The translations under genes were made by a program, and so were the position numbers. Below the pieces are notes generated by a model, which saw only the letters and a program-made list of their open reading frames with translations, was not told the DNA's origin and searched no databases. A stretch of 64,000 nucleotides of DNA from Pseudomonas trivialis (GTDB lineage Bacteria > Pseudomonadota > Gammaproteobacteria > Pseudomonadales > Pseudomonadaceae), in NCBI RefSeq assembly GCF_001439805.1, contig NZ_JYLK01000006.1, positions 1 through 64,000 on the forward strand, given 5' to 3'. This document shows positions 49,529 to 60,581 of this stretch, one piece after another. Positions within the stretch are counted from its first letter, which is position 1. Every line of letters starts with the position of its first letter.

Positions 49529-49945
49529 ATGGCCAAGTCAACTGCATTCCCCATCAAAGAGACCGCGCCTCGCTTCCTCAGAGCGTCAACTGCCCCTGCG
49601 TACCTGGGTATGTGCCGGGAAGAATTCAATAAAACGGTTCGGCCTTACGTCCGTGAATTTCCCATTGGAAAACAGGGCGTTGGCTTCGACCGGTTCGAAC
49701 TGGATCAGTGGGCGGACTCCTGGGCCGAGTCAATGGCAATTGAAAAGGATGTGGATCAGGACAACAATCGCCCCCGCAGTGAGCGCCAGGGCAAGCAAAA
49801 AGGAGAATTGCCGTGGCCCAAAAAGCTATCACCGGCCTCCAGCAAATGCCGAACGGCATCTGGAAGATCGACAAAAAGTACAGAGGAGAACGAATTCAAG
49901 AGAGTACTGGCACTTGTAACCGCGCCGAAGCAGAGCAGTACCTAA
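49529..49945 (+). CDS. Putative excisionase-like protein, overlapping integrase
   Basis: 138 residues from MAKSTAFPIKETAPRFLR. APAYLGMCREEFNKTVRPYVREF followed by QGVGFDRFELDQWADSW has the winged-helix pattern of excisionases and MerR-like Xis proteins (recognition helix plus wing). The last 43 codons overlap the start of integrase in another frame. It may bend the att DNA or repress int. The Xis role is inferred from position and pattern. Confidence 0.7.
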   Translation: MAKSTAFPIKETAPRFLRASTAPAYLGMCREEFNKTVRPYVREFPIGKQGVGFDRFELDQWADSWAESMAIEKDVDQDNNRPRSERQGKQKGELPWPKKLSPASSKCRTASGRSTKSTEENEFKRVLALVTAPKQSST

Positions 49946-50997
49946 TCCATAAGCTGGAGCAGTTGCGCCAGCAGAAGGTGTATGGCGTTCGGCGGGTCAG
50001 GACGTGGCGGGAGGCGGCGACACGCTTCCTGCTGGAGGTAAAGGATCAGGCGTCCATCCACATTTCGGCGACCTATATGGAGCAGCTAGACCCGTTCATT
50101 GGCGACATGCCGCTGACTCACATTGATGACGACGCGCTTGCGCCCTATGTTCGATCGAAGCTGAGCCCGACGACGGGCAAGCCGGTCACGAATAGGACGG
50201 TGAACATCGCGCTACAGCGGGTTATCCGAGTTTTGAACCTCTGCGCACGCAAGTGGCGAGATGAAGAACGCCGACCATTGCTCGACATGGTACCGATGAT
50301 TTCTCTGCTGGATGAGAAGACGAACAGCCGCAAGCCCTACCCGCTTTCGTGGGAAGAACAGTCGATCCTGTTCGCCGAACTCCCAGCGCACCTTCAGACC
50401 ATGGCCATGTTCAAGGTCAATACCGGGTGCCGGGAGCAGGAGGTTTGCAAGCTTCAGTGGAACTGGGAGATTGCGGTACCGGAGCTGGGAACGAGCGTGT
50501 TCCTGATACCGGCTGGCTTTGGAGGAAGGAGCGCGAGGGCTGGCGTGAAGAACCGGGATGAGCGCTTAGTCGTGATGAATGACGTTGCCAAGTCTGTGAT
50601 CGAGAAGCAGCGCGGCAAGCATCCGCTCTACGTGTTCCCGTTTGGCAAGCCAGATGGTGAGGGGAATGAAACGACGGTTCACCGCATGAACGACTCGGCC
50701 TGGAAGAAGGCGAGGATTCGGGCGGCAAAGAAGTGGCAGGAGAAGTTCTTGCGGCCGGCACATGACGGCTTTGCCAGGATCCGCATACACGACTTGAAGC
50801 ACACCTTTGGGAGAAGGCTGCGTGCTGCTGGCGTGACTGAGGAAGATCGGAAAGCGCTGCTCGGCCACAAGAACGGAAGCATCACCAGTCACTACTCGGC
50901 GGCAGAGTTGGATCAGCTGATTGCGGCGGCAAACAAGGTATCAGCAACCGACTCACGCGCACCAGCGCTGACGATTTTGAGAAGGAGAGAAGCTTGA
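49813..50997 (+). CDS. int: Tyrosine-type phage integrase
   Basis: 394 residues from a GTG start (AGGAGA upstream). The N-terminal arm-binding domain (GIWKIDKKYRGERIQE) is followed by a core-binding domain (about 65-150). Catalytic residues are R207 in NTGCREQEV, H326 in HDLKHTFG with Lys where most relatives have Arg in that box, H352 in LLGHKNG, and Y361 in SHYSA. It inserts the phage at tRNA-Pro, whose gene begins 83 bp downstream. Two relic copies of its C-terminus lie at 2.3 and 5.1 kb. Confidence 0.93.
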   Translation: MAQKAITGLQQMPNGIWKIDKKYRGERIQESTGTCNRAEAEQYLIHKLEQLRQQKVYGVRRVRTWREAATRFLLEVKDQASIHISATYMEQLDPFIGDMPLTHIDDDALAPYVRSKLSPTTGKPVTNRTVNIALQRVIRVLNLCARKWRDEERRPLLDMVPMISLLDEKTNSRKPYPLSWEEQSILFAELPAHLQTMAMFKVNTGCREQEVCKLQWNWEIAVPELGTSVFLIPAGFGGRSARAGVKNRDERLVVMNDVAKSVIEKQRGKHPLYVFPFGKPDGEGNETTVHRMNDSAWKKARIRAAKKWQEKFLRPAHDGFARIRIHDLKHTFGRRLRAAGVTEEDRKALLGHKNGSITSHYSAAELDQLIAAANKVSATDSRAPALTILRRREA

Positions 50998-51010
50998 TGA
51001 AAAACGCCAA

Positions 51011-51029
51011 GGTCACTCGGAAAGTCACT
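51011..51029. promoter_or_regulatory. Candidate integrase arm-type sites, right arm
   Basis: GGTCACTCGGAAAGTCACT repeats the GTCACT...AAGTCACT pair of the left end (5399-5418), 33 bp from the core. The equivalent place beside relic integrase 2 (about 5190-5211) has AAGTCAC and TGTCAC. Confidence 0.5.
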
Positions 51030-51061
51030 ATGGCAGAAACAACAAAGCCGCTCGGAAGCGG

Positions 51062-51126
51062 CTAAGTCATTGAATAATATGGTCGGGACGGAGTGATTCG
51101 AACACTCGACCCCTAGCACCCCATGC
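51062..51126. repeat. attR: right copy of the 65-bp core repeat
   Basis: Perfect match to 5244-5308. It begins 65 bp after the integrase stop and reaches into the anticodon stem of tRNA-Pro. The left copy lacks the tRNA 5' half, so this end keeps the working tRNA. Confidence 0.92.
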
Positions 51127-51156
51127 TAGTGCGCTACCGGACTGCGCTACGCCCCG
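51080..51156 (-). tRNA. tRNA-Pro (anticodon GGG)
   Basis: 77 bases with encoded CCA. Acceptor CGGGGCG pairs with CGTCCCG. The anticodon stem CTAGC/GCTAG holds loop ATGGGGT, giving GGG. T-loop TTCGAAT within GAGTG/CACTC. It is the attachment site of the prophage and remains intact after integration. MerR, ihfA and pheT lie upstream. Confidence 0.95.
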
Positions 51157-51246
51157 ACTAGGCGTGTTACTGGGTTTGCTTCGCAACGAAGCGATCAGGA
51201 ATATACCGCAAGCTTTTGAAATGTGGAAGTATTTTAAAAGCTCAAT

Positions 51247-51603
51247 TCACTTCTTCAACACCACCAGCACATCTTCGAGCTCGGAGATCATCTGGCGGAT
51301 CAGTTGTTTGTATTGGGTGGTGTCGTCTTTGGCTTCATCACCGGACATGCGCTGACGCGCGCCGCTGATGGTGAACCCCTGATCGTACAGCAACGCGCGG
51401 ATCTGTCGGATCATCAGCACGTCCTGGCGCTGATAATACCGACGGTTCCCGGTGCGTTTGACGGGGTTGAGCTGAGGAAACTCCTGCTCCCAATAGCGCA
51501 GCACGTGCGGTTTGACCGCACACAGCTCGCTGACTTCACCAATGGTGAAGTAGCGTTTGCCTGGGATGACGGGTAGCTCGTCGTTATGACTTGGTTCCAG
51601 CAT
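51247..51603 (-). CDS. MerR-family transcriptional regulator
   Basis: 118 residues from [58 protein letters not shown] is the MerR winged helix, followed by the dimer helix ([19 protein letters not shown]). It lacks the C-terminal metal-binding cysteines. Its start overlaps the ihfA stop by 20 bp, the order conserved in Pseudomonas. Target genes are unknown. Confidence 0.88.
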   Translation of the reverse strand: MLEPSHNDELPVIPGKRYFTIGEVSELCAVKPHVLRYWEQEFPQLNPVKRTGNRRYYQRQDVLMIRQIRALLYDQGFTISGARQRMSGDEAKDDTTQYKQLIRQMISELEDVLVVLKK

Positions 51604-51886
51604 AAGCCTCAACTCGGGCCTTTAACTTCTGCCCTGGACGAAAGGTGACCACACGGCGAGCCGTGATCGGGATTTCTTCTCCCGTTTTTGGATTGCGGCC
51701 AGGACGCTGGCGTTTGTCCCGCAGGTCAAAATTGCCGAAACCGGACAATTTGACCTGTTCGTTGTCTTCCAGAGCGTGCCTGATTTCTTCAAAAAACAGC
51801 TCGACCAATTCCTTGGCTTCGCGCTTGTTCAGACCCAGCTCTTCGTACAGACGTTCCGCCATCTCAGCTTTCGTCAAAGCCCCCAT
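51584..51886 (-). CDS. ihfA: Integration host factor subunit alpha
   Basis: 100 residues, the standard length. [33 protein letters not shown] forms the dimer core and [23 protein letters not shown] the DNA-bending beta arm with the intercalating proline in RNPKTGE. It binds and sharply bends DNA, and many phage integrases need it. It follows pheT by three bases. Confidence 0.97.
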   Translation of the reverse strand: MGALTKAEMAERLYEELGLNKREAKELVELFFEEIRHALEDNEQVKLSGFGNFDLRDKRQRPGRNPKTGEEIPITARRVVTFRPGQKLKARVEAYAGTKS

Positions 51887-51889
51887 ACG

Positions 51890-54268
51890 TCACTTCCTTA
51901 ACGTGGCGTTTAACCTTTGTTCAAGCGAGGTGAGGATATTTTGTGTCGTGGTATTCACCTCATCGTCGTTAAGAGTGCGCGATGGATGCTGCCAGGTCAA
52001 GCCGACGGCGAGGCTTTTTCTATGCGGATCAATACCTTTACCCTGATAGACGTCAAATAGCCTGAGGTCTGTCAGCCATTCCCCTGCATTTTCACGGATT
52101 ACGTCCAGAACTGCAGTGGCGGCAACCCCACGATCGGCAATCAGGGCCAGGTCGCGGCGCACTTCAGGAAAGCGCGACAACTCGCTGAATTTCGGCATTT
52201 TACCCAAAGCGACTTCCGCCAGAACCAGTTCGAAAACGAACACCGCACGGTCCAGCCCCAGGTTTTTTGACAGCTCGGGGTGAATCGCGCCAACAAAGCC
52301 TACCAGGCGACCGTCGCGCTCAATGCGTGCTGTCTGGCCCGGGTGCAGCGCAGGATGGCTGCCCGGCACAAACGTGAAGGCATCCAGTGCACCGGCAAAG
52401 CCCAGCACCGCTTCCACGTCGGCCTTGACGTCGAAGAAGTCCACGGGATCGCGGCCCTGAGCCCAGCCTTCCGGCAAACGACTGCCGCAGACCACGCCAG
52501 CCAGCATGGGCTCTTGCTTCAGGTCGCCCAACTGACCGACAAATCGCAGGCCGCTTTCGAACATGCGCACGCGGTCTTGCTGGCGATTGAGGTTGTGGGA
52601 AAGCGCTTTGACCAAGCCTGGCCACAGCGATGAACGCATGGCCGCCATGTCATTGGAGATCGGGTTAGCCAGCAACAGCGGCTCGACGCCTGGGTTGAAC
52701 AGCTCGAACTGCCTGGGATCGATGAAACTGTAGGTCACCGCTTCCTGATAACCACGGGCTACCAGCAGACGACGCAGCTCAGGCAGGTGCGCGCGCGCTT
52801 CGGCCTTGGGTTGCGGTGCCAGGCGAGCCTGTGGGTAACGAACCGGCAGGCGGTTGTAACCGTACAGGCGAGCCAGCTCTTCGATCAAGTCGACTTCGAG
52901 ACTGATATCGAAGCGATGGCTTGGCACATCAACGTGCCACTGCCCTTCCCCGCTGGTCGAAATGCCCAGCCCCAGGGCCGACAGCAATTGCTCGATTTCA
53001 GCAGGCGCGATGACCAGGCCAAGCATTTGCTCGACACTTTTGGCACGCAGGGTAACAGGCGCAATGGACGGCAGGTGCTGCTCGCTGACCACTTCGGTGA
53101 TCGGGCCGGCTTCGCCGCCAGTGATTTCCAGCAGCAGGCCAGTGGCGCGCTCCATGGCTTCACGGGCCAGTTGCCAGTCCACGCCGCGCTCGTAACGGTG
53201 CGAAGCGTCGGTGTGCAGGCCGTAGGAACGGGCCTTGCCGGCGATGGCGATCTGATCGAAAAACGCGCTTTCGAGGAACACATCGCGAGTGGTTGCGGAT
53301 ACACCGCTGTGCTCACCACCCATCACACCGGCAATGGCCAGTGCTCGGGAATGGTCGGCGATCACCAGGGTATCGGCACGCAGGCTGACTTGCTGACCAT
53401 CGAGCAACACCAGCTTCTCGCCTTCTTCGGCCATACGCACGCGGATGCCGCCGTTGATTTCGGCAAGATCGAAAGCGTGCAGCGGCTGGCCCAGTTCCAA
53501 CATCACGTAGTTGGTGATGTCGACGGCGGCATCAATGCTGCGCACGTCGGCGCGACGCAGGCGTTCGACCATCCACAGCGGGGTAGGCCTGGACAGGTCG
53601 ACGTTACGGATAACCCGGCCCAGGTAACGCGGGCAGGCAGTGGGGGCCAGCACTTCGACCGGGCGCACTTCGTCGTGCACTGCTGGCACGGCGGTGACTA
53701 CCGGGCGGGTAACCGGTGCGTTGTACAGCGCGCCCACTTCACGGGCCAGGCCCGCCAGGGACAGGCAATCGCCACGGTTCGGGGTCAGGTCGACCTCGAT
53801 GCTGGCGTCTTCCAATTCGAGATAAACGCGAACGTCCTGCCCCACGGGCGCATCCGCCGGCAGCTCCATCAGGCCGTCATTGCCCTCACCGATTTGCAGC
53901 TCGGCCTGGGAGCACAGCATGCCGTTGGATTCGACACCGCGCAGCTTGGCCTTCTTGATCTTGAAGTCGCCCGGCAGCTCGGCACCGATCATGGCAAACG
54001 GGATCTTCAGGCCCGGACGCACGTTGGGCGCTCCGCACACGACCTGAAAGGTCTCGGCGCCATTGCTGACCTGGCACACACGCAATTTGTCGGCATCCGG
54101 GTGCTGCTCGGTGCTCAGCACCTCGCCCACCACCACGCTGCTGAAAACACCGGCGGCCGGCGTTACGCTATCGACCTCAAGACCGGCCATCGACAGGCGA
54201 GCAACCAGCTCGTCGCGATCTACCTGCGGGCTTACCCAGCCACGCAGCCATTGTTCACTGAATTTCAT
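51890..54268 (-). CDS. pheT: Phenylalanyl-tRNA synthetase beta subunit
   Basis: 792 residues. N-terminal MKFSEQWLRGWVSPQVDRDEL and the tRNA-binding EMAP-like domain (VVGEVLSTEQHPDADKLRVC, about 45-150), then B3/B4 editing domains (IDAAVDITNYVMLELGQPLHA), B5 (SHRFDISLEVDLIEELARLYGYN) and the C-terminal FDX-ACB anticodon-binding domain (LSRFPEVRRDLALI). It pairs with PheS to charge tRNA-Phe and edits tyrosine. Confidence 0.98.
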   Translation of the reverse strand: MKFSEQWLRGWVSPQVDRDELVARLSMAGLEVDSVTPAAGVFSSVVVGEVLSTEQHPDADKLRVCQVSNGAETFQVVCGAPNVRPGLKIPFAMIGAELPGDFKIKKAKLRGVESNGMLCSQAELQIGEGNDGLMELPADAPVGQDVRVYLELEDASIEVDLTPNRGDCLSLAGLAREVGALYNAPVTRPVVTAVPAVHDEVRPVEVLAPTACPRYLGRVIRNVDLSRPTPLWMVERLRRADVRSIDAAVDITNYVMLELGQPLHAFDLAEINGGIRVRMAEEGEKLVLLDGQQVSLRADTLVIADHSRALAIAGVMGGEHSGVSATTRDVFLESAFFDQIAIAGKARSYGLHTDASHRYERGVDWQLAREAMERATGLLLEITGGEAGPITEVVSEQHLPSIAPVTLRAKSVEQMLGLVIAPAEIEQLLSALGLGISTSGEGQWHVDVPSHRFDISLEVDLIEELARLYGYNRLPVRYPQARLAPQPKAEARAHLPELRRLLVARGYQEAVTYSFIDPRQFELFNPGVEPLLLANPISNDMAAMRSSLWPGLVKALSHNLNRQQDRVRMFESGLRFVGQLGDLKQEPMLAGVVCGSRLPEGWAQGRDPVDFFDVKADVEAVLGFAGALDAFTFVPGSHPALHPGQTARIERDGRLVGFVGAIHPELSKNLGLDRAVFVFELVLAEVALGKMPKFSELSRFPEVRRDLALIADRGVAATAVLDVIRENAGEWLTDLRLFDVYQGKGIDPHRKSLAVGLTWQHPSRTLNDDEVNTTTQNILTSLEQRLNATLRK

Positions 54269-54294
54269 CCTGCTCTCCTAAAGATTCGTTACGA

Positions 54295-55364
<1,070 letters not shown>

Positions 55365-55420
55365 TATGACGTTTACCACCCTGGATTGCAGGAGCAACCC
55401 AGAGTGACTGTCGGGGGTAC

Positions 55421-55777
55421 TTAAGCCAAGGTGGCTTTAGCTTTCTCGACAATCGCAGCAAACACCGCTTTTTCGTTCACGGCCAGTTCAGCCAGAACCT
55501 TACGGTCGATTTCGATGGACGCTTTTTTCAGGCCAGCGATGAAACGGCTGTAGGACAGACCGTTAACACGAGCACCAGCATTGATACGAGCGATCCACAG
55601 AGCGCGGAACTGACGTTTTTTCTGACGACGGTCGCGGTAGGCGTATTGGCCTGCCTTGATTACCGCTTGCTTGGCAACACGGAATACGCGTGAACGCGCG
55701 CCGTAGTAGCCTTTAGCAAGTTTCAGAATTTTTTTGTGACGCTTACGGGCCATGACGCCACGCTTAACACGAGCCAT
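55421..55777 (-). CDS. rplT: 50S ribosomal protein L20
   Basis: 118 residues. [19 protein letters not shown] and [20 protein letters not shown] are the L20 opening; [20 protein letters not shown] follows. It is an early 23S rRNA-binding assembly protein. It lies downstream of rpmI by 29 bp. In many bacteria L20 represses this operon by binding the leader. Confidence 0.98.
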   Translation of the reverse strand: MARVKRGVMARKRHKKILKLAKGYYGARSRVFRVAKQAVIKAGQYAYRDRRQKKRQFRALWIARINAGARVNGLSYSRFIAGLKKASIEIDRKVLAELAVNEKAVFAAIVEKAKATLA

Positions 55778-55806
55778 GAGTTACTTCCTCTATTCTTGAT
55801 CCAAAA

Positions 55807-56001
55807 TTAACGAAGGCGCAGCATGCGCTCGACTTTTGCCACGTCAGACGGATGCAGCAAGCTGCTACCGCGCAGTTGACGCTTACGCTTGGTCGACATT
55901 TTGGTCAGAATGTGGCTCTTGAAAGCGTGCTTGTGCTTGATACCGTTAGCAGTTTTCAGAAACCGCTTAGCAGCACCACTTTTAGTCTTCATCTTTGGCA
56001 T
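55807..56001 (-). CDS. rpmI: 50S ribosomal protein L35
   Basis: 64 residues, the usual length. [20 protein letters not shown] and [20 protein letters not shown] are typical. It is a small basic protein of the large subunit, between infC and rplT in the conserved operon. Confidence 0.98.
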   Translation of the reverse strand: MPKMKTKSGAAKRFLKTANGIKHKHAFKSHILTKMSTKRKRQLRGSSLLHPSDVAKVERMLRLR

Positions 56002-56061
56002 GTTCGGATACTCCGCATTCAGTTGATAAACATAATCAGAAGGCCTGCCGTGCCCTGTTGA

Positions 56062-56613
56062 TTACTTCTTCTTTTTCGGGGCGATGACCATGATCAGCTG
56101 GCGTCCTTCCATCTTAGGATGCTGTTCGACCGAACCGTACTCGAGCAGGTCAGCTTCAACCCGCTTGAGGAGTTCCATCCCCAGCTCCTGGTGGGCCATC
56201 TCACGGCCGCGGAATCGCAAGGATACCTTGGCCCTGTCCCCATCACTCAGGAAACGTACCAGGTTGCGCAGTTTTACCTGGTAATCCCCTTCCTCCGTCC
56301 CTGGACGAAACTTGATTTCTTTTACTTGAATCTGCTTCTGGTTCTTCTTCGCCGCGGCAACCTGCTTCTTCTTCTCGAAGATCGACTTGCCGTAGTCCAT
56401 CACCCGGCATACGGGTGGGATTGCATCGGCGGAGATTTCCACCAGGTCCAATTTGGACTCTTCTGCAATACGAAGCGCTTCATCAATCGAGACGATGCCA
56501 ATCTGCTCGCCGTCAGCGCCAATTAACCGAACCTCGCGTGCCGAGATATTCTCGTTGATCGGGGCTTTCGGTGCAGCTCGTTTATCTTGTCTCATTTCAC
56601 GCTTAATAATAAT
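56062..56613 (-). CDS. infC: Translation initiation factor IF-3, rare ATT start
   Basis: 183 residues if started at the ATT codon at 56613 ([12 protein letters not shown]), the form known in Pseudomonas. The first ATG at 56595 would give only 177. A GGAG stands just upstream, inside the end of thrS. The N-domain ([22 protein letters not shown]) and C-domain ([17 protein letters not shown]) are complete. IF-3 checks start codons, and the ATT start allows it to repress itself. The thrS TAA and this ATT share one base. Confidence 0.93.
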   Translation of the reverse strand: MIIKREMRQDKRAAPKAPINENISAREVRLIGADGEQIGIVSIDEALRIAEESKLDLVEISADAIPPVCRVMDYGKSIFEKKKQVAAAKKNQKQIQVKEIKFRPGTEEGDYQVKLRNLVRFLSDGDRAKVSLRFRGREMAHQELGMELLKRVEADLLEYGSVEQHPKMEGRQLIMVIAPKKKK

Positions 56614-58535
56614 TACTCCGAATCTGGGCGACCACGCCGGGAAACCGCTTGCGCGAGGAACTCAGCGAACTGGGCGACGGGCATCGAGCCCAGGTCAGCA
56701 CCTTCGCGAGTACGCACAGCGACAGTCTGCATCTCGACTTCCCTATCTCCAATAACCAAAAGATAGGGAACCTTGAGCAAGGTATGCTCGCGGATTTTAA
56801 AGCCGATCTTTTCATTTCTCAAGTCGGACTTGGCACGAAATCCGCTTTCGTTGAGAGTTTTTTCAACCTCAGCGGCAAAATCTGCCTGTTTATCAGTGAT
56901 ATTCATGATCACTGCCTGAGTCGGAGCCAGCCACGCCGGGAATGCACCCTCGTAGTGCTCGATCAGGATACCGACGAACCGCTCGAACGAGCCGAGGATC
57001 GCCCGGTGCAGCATAACCGGGTGTTTACGGCTGTTGTCTTCGGAGACATATTCGGCTCCCAGACGGATCGGCAGGTTAAAATCGAGCTGCAGGGTACCAC
57101 ACTGCCAGACGCGACCAAGGCAATCTTTCAGCGAGAACTCGATCTTCGGACCGTAGAACGCGCCCTCCCCTGGCTGCAGGTCGTACGCAAGGCCCGCACT
57201 GTCGAGCGCTGCGGCGAGTGCAGATTCAGCGCGATCCCACAGCTCATCGGAGCCAACGCGCTTTTCCGGACGAGTGGACAGCTTCATTTCGACTTCGGTA
57301 AAGCCGAAATCGCGATACACGTCCATGGTCAGCTTGATAAAGGCGGCGGATTCGGCCTGCATCTGCTCTTCGGTGCAGAAAATATGCGCGTCGTCCTGGG
57401 TAAAGCCCCGAACACGCATGATGCCGTGCAGCGCACCCGATGGCTCGTTACGGTGACAGGCACCGAACTCGGCCAGGCGCAGCGGCAACTCGCGGTAGCT
57501 CTTCAGGCCCTGATTGAACACCTGCACGTGGCAAGGGCAGTTCATCGGCTTGATGGCGTAGTCGCGGTTTTCCGACTGCGTGGTGAACATGTTGTCGCCG
57601 TAATTGGCCCAGTGCCCGGACTTTTCCCACAGGCTGCGATCAACGACCTGCGGTGTCTTGATTTCCAGATAGCCGTTGTCGCGCTGAACCTTGCGCATGT
57701 ACTGCTCGAGCACCTGGTACAGGGTCCAGCCGTTCGGATGCCAGAACACCATCCCCGGCGCTTCTTCCTGCAGGTGGAACAGGTTCAGGCGCTTGCCGAT
57801 CTTGCGGTGATCGCGCTTCTCGGCCTCCTCGATGCGCTGGATGTAGGCGGCCAACTGCTTCTTGTCAGCCCAGGCCGTGCCGTAGATCCGTTGCAGTTGC
57901 TCGTTCTTCGCGTCGCCGCGCCAGTAGGCACCTGACAGCTTGGTCAACTTGAACGACTTGAGAAAGCGTGTGTTCGGCACATGCGGACCACGGCACATGT
58001 CGACGTATTCTTCGTGGTAATACAGGCCCATGGCCTGCTCGTCCGGCATGTCTTCCACCAGACGCAACTTGTAGTCTTCGCCGCGGGCGGTGAACACATC
58101 GATCACTTCAGCGCGCGGCGTGACCTTCTTGATCACGTCGTAGTCCTTCTCGATCAGCGCGTGCATGCGCTGCTCGATGGCCGCCAGGTCATCCGGCGTA
58201 AAAGGACGCTCGCAAGCGATATCGTAATAGAAGCCTTCGTCGATGACCGGTCCGATCACCATCTTCGCGGTTGGATACAGCTGCTTGACCGCATGGCCAA
58301 TCAAATGCGCGCAGGAGTGCCGAATGATCTCCAGCCCCTCCTGGTCCTTGGGCGTGATGATCTGCAGGCTCGCGTCGCCAGTGATCAGGTCACTGGCGTC
58401 CACAAGTTTGCCGTCGACCTTGCCGGCCACGGTGGCCTTGGCCAGGCCCGCGCCGATGGATGCGGCGACCTCGGCCACGGAAACCGAATGATCGAATGAA
58501 CGTTGACTGCCGTCGGGTAGAGTAATAGTTGGCAT
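56613..58535 (-). CDS. thrS: Threonyl-tRNA synthetase
   Basis: 640 residues from [22 protein letters not shown] domain (about 1-60), editing domain with [16 protein letters not shown] and the [10 protein letters not shown] region, class II catalytic core ([42 protein letters not shown]), and C-terminal anticodon domain ([17 protein letters not shown]). It charges tRNA-Thr and edits serine. It is first in the infC operon. Confidence 0.98.
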   Translation of the reverse strand: MPTITLPDGSQRSFDHSVSVAEVAASIGAGLAKATVAGKVDGKLVDASDLITGDASLQIITPKDQEGLEIIRHSCAHLIGHAVKQLYPTAKMVIGPVIDEGFYYDIACERPFTPDDLAAIEQRMHALIEKDYDVIKKVTPRAEVIDVFTARGEDYKLRLVEDMPDEQAMGLYYHEEYVDMCRGPHVPNTRFLKSFKLTKLSGAYWRGDAKNEQLQRIYGTAWADKKQLAAYIQRIEEAEKRDHRKIGKRLNLFHLQEEAPGMVFWHPNGWTLYQVLEQYMRKVQRDNGYLEIKTPQVVDRSLWEKSGHWANYGDNMFTTQSENRDYAIKPMNCPCHVQVFNQGLKSYRELPLRLAEFGACHRNEPSGALHGIMRVRGFTQDDAHIFCTEEQMQAESAAFIKLTMDVYRDFGFTEVEMKLSTRPEKRVGSDELWDRAESALAAALDSAGLAYDLQPGEGAFYGPKIEFSLKDCLGRVWQCGTLQLDFNLPIRLGAEYVSEDNSRKHPVMLHRAILGSFERFVGILIEHYEGAFPAWLAPTQAVIMNITDKQADFAAEVEKTLNESGFRAKSDLRNEKIGFKIREHTLLKVPYLLVIGDREVEMQTVAVRTREGADLGSMPVAQFAEFLAQAVSRRGRPDSE

Positions 58536-58900
58536 GGCGCCTCCTCTCCTAGTGGTGACCCCTACCAAAGGTCACGTGGGTTGGGATGAGCCAGTACAAG
58601 ATCCAATACCAGGCCGTTCAGTGATGAACGCCTGCCTTACAGCGGCAGGAGCCTTTCGGCCAACCGATAATCGAACCAGAGTGACTGGATTGAGCTGAAA
58701 AGAAACATGGCAAGGCGGCCAGTGGCGCGCCGAAAATAGCCAGGCGGCCGATGCTAGCACAGATGAACGGTCATCGCGCCGGCGGCGTGTCTGTTAAGGC
58801 GATTTCCAGCGTTTATAGTCGTCAAAGTGAACTTGGGCTGTACGACGGGCCTCAAACCCACCGAGAATCGCCGTTCGTCCTCGACCCAAAGGAGCATCCC
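58536..58900. other. Intergenic region with thrS leader
   Basis: It holds the minus-strand thrS leader and the promoter area of the divergent secreted-protein gene. CCTGCC and GGCAGG pair around TTACAGC at 58631-58649. A structured thrS leader would fit autoregulation, as in enteric bacteria, but no threonine-anticodon-like loop is evident. No gene is seen. Confidence 0.45.
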
Positions 58901-59215
58901 ATGATGCGTTTTACTTCGACCCTCGCTATCGCCGCCACCCTGAGCCTGCTGTCCCTCGGCGCTCAAGCTGCCGCCCCTTCAAACTGGCCAGCCGGTGCTC
59001 GCGAAGCCTTCGTTCAAGACTGCAGCGCTGCCGCCAGCCAGAACGTGGACGCCAAGACCGCCAAAGCTCACTGCGATTGCGGCGCCGACAAGATCAACGC
59101 CGAGTTGAGCACTGCCGAAATCAAAGAGCTCATGACCAACCAGAACGCCAGCCCGGAGCTTAAAAACAAAGCCGTGGCCGCTATTTCGTCCTGCAAAGTC
59201 GTGAAGAAAAAGTAA
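58901..59215 (+). CDS. Small secreted protein
   Basis: 104 residues from MMRFTSTLAIAATLSLLS, AAGGAG upstream; signal peptide ends at AQAAAP. The mature part has three cysteines (VQDCSAAASQNVDAKTAKAHCDCGADKI) and ends in a lysine tail. A Pseudomonas family of periplasmic proteins has this pattern. Function unknown. Confidence 0.8.
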   Translation: MMRFTSTLAIAATLSLLSLGAQAAAPSNWPAGAREAFVQDCSAAASQNVDAKTAKAHCDCGADKINAELSTAEIKELMTNQNASPELKNKAVAAISSCKVVKKK

Positions 59216-59504
59216 CAACGAGACGCCTTCAGACGCCTGTTTTGCTGGAAAAACAGCCTGAAAACTGCCTTTTCTCACAAATTATGCAGCTTTTACGGCT
59301 TTTTTTACCAGTTGATATTTCTGGCGCAAGCCCCGTAGATCGGGGCTTTCAGCCGATCATTGCGCTAAACGCAACGCTATTGATTAGCAAACAATGCCCT
59401 GGGGGGGCTCCCAAGCCGAACATTTCGACTATGATACCCCGGTGTGCCCAGTTGGCCTGAGCAGCACAGCACTACTGAAAATATAAGTTTCTTGGAGATA
59501 CACC

Positions 59505-59717
59505 ATGTCTAATCGCCAAACCGGCACCGTTAAATGGTTCAACGATGAAAAAGGCTTCGGCTTCATCACTCCTCAAGGTGGCGGTGACGACCTGTTCGTA
59601 CACTTCAAAGCTATCGAAAGCGACGGTTTCAAGAGCCTGAAAGAAGGCCAAACCGTTTCCTTCGTGGCTGAGAAAGGCCAAAAGGGTATGCAAGCTGCAC
59701 AGGTTCGCGGCGAGTAA
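59505..59717 (+). CDS. Cold-shock-domain protein
   Basis: 70 residues with the RNP1 motif KGFGFITP and RNP2 LFVHFKAI of the cold-shock fold. It binds single-stranded RNA and melts structure at low temperature. The symbol (cspA, capB or cspD) cannot be fixed from sequence alone. A ~290-bp upstream space could hold the long structured leader common to such genes. A strong terminator follows. Confidence 0.95.
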   Translation: MSNRQTGTVKWFNDEKGFGFITPQGGGDDLFVHFKAIESDGFKSLKEGQTVSFVAEKGQKGMQAAQVRGE

Positions 59718-59732
59718 TTCTCCGCTGAACTA

Positions 59733-59764
59733 AAAAAACCCCGTCCATGTGACGGGGTTTTTTA
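59733..59764 (+). terminator. Terminator after the cold-shock gene
   Basis: ACCCCGTC and GACGGGGT pair around CATGT with A-run before and T-run after. Confidence 0.9.
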
Positions 59765-59790
59765 TGGATGCTGCAAAAGCCTGGTGAACC

Positions 59791-60111
59791 TCAGCCGCAA
59801 TTGACGCGCGTGATGACAAGATTGTCGTCGGTATTCAGGTTCAGGCGGTCGGAGCGGTATTCCAGCGTGATCATATCGCTGGGCTTGAGGATTCGAGCGT
59901 TCTGCGCACCGGCGCGGGTGCGGGCCTGATCCAGCAACTGCGGCGAGGCTTTCTGGCCAATTGCAAATTCAGCAGCCTTCGACTCACAGCGGGTATGGCC
60001 TGAATCGGCTACGGCGGCGTCTTTGCCTGGCTCAAAGGCACCCGGGGTGCTGCAACCCGCCAACGCGAGTGCCGCCAACAAAGAACCGAATGATGCGAGC
60101 TTCCAAGGCAT
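59791..60111 (-). CDS. Lipoprotein with I78 peptidase-inhibitor-like domain
   Basis: 106 residues from MPWKLASFGSLLAALALA, AGGAGG upstream; lipobox LAGC near 17-20. The mature part contains CESKAAEFAIGQKASPQLL and RTRAGAQNARILKPSDMITLEYRSDRLNL, ending in the typical VNCG. Members of inhibitor family I78 bind serine elastases or subtilisins in the periplasm. Confidence 0.85.
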   Translation of the reverse strand: MPWKLASFGSLLAALALAGCSTPGAFEPGKDAAVADSGHTRCESKAAEFAIGQKASPQLLDQARTRAGAQNARILKPSDMITLEYRSDRLNLNTDDNLVITRVNCG

Positions 60112-60254
60112 GAAGCCTCCTATGAAAAAAGTGGACAGAGATTGTGCGACAGCCGTCAGACCGATTGGTTTCAAGACGTAAAACGTGCGCAGACAAGTCT
60201 GCCTGACTCAGCACCGGCATTCGCCCCGTCAATCGTCACCAGATATGAATGCGC

Positions 60255-60581
60255 TCAGTAGATGTCGATGTAGTCAAACGCCGGCACCGGCCAGTTCTGT
60301 TTCAACGCGTTGAAAATCTGCATGACCCAGACCTCATCACTGGCGGCCACGTTGCCGACATAACCAGAGCCTTTGGCCCAGGTTTCCAGGCGAAACAGCA
60401 GGCCGTCGATCTCGACACCGCCCACGGCCTTGCCGGACGAAATGTACGCCATCCCTTCTTTGGTTACGCGCAATTGCGTGTGTTCGTCATCGCTGGCACT
60501 GGCGAGCAGTTGGCGCACCGCCGCCGGCGTCAGGTTATCGGGACTGTTCAAGTCGATCTGCACGCAGTGTTCCCCGCTCAT
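60255..60581 (-). CDS. Conserved Pseudomonas protein of unknown function
   Basis: 108 residues (MSGEHCVQIDLNSPDNLTPA). Alpha/beta pattern; VRQLLASASDDEHTQLRVTK and GGVEIDGLLFRLETWAKG. No signal peptide or enzyme motif. A stand-alone chromosomal gene. Confidence 0.75.
   Translation of the reverse strand: MSGEHCVQIDLNSPDNLTPAAVRQLLASASDDEHTQLRVTKEGMAYISSGKAVGGVEIDGLLFRLETWAKGSGYVGNVAASDEVWVMQIFNALKQNWPVPAFDYIDIY

Noticed and set aside
50997..51066. 22-residue frame directly after integrase (MKNAKVTRKVT)
   Set aside because: It is too short and overlaps the candidate arm sites. A chance frame is more likely.
56649..57935. 428-residue plus-strand reading frame across thrS
   Set aside because: Shadow of thrS, with no start signal and no recognisable domain.
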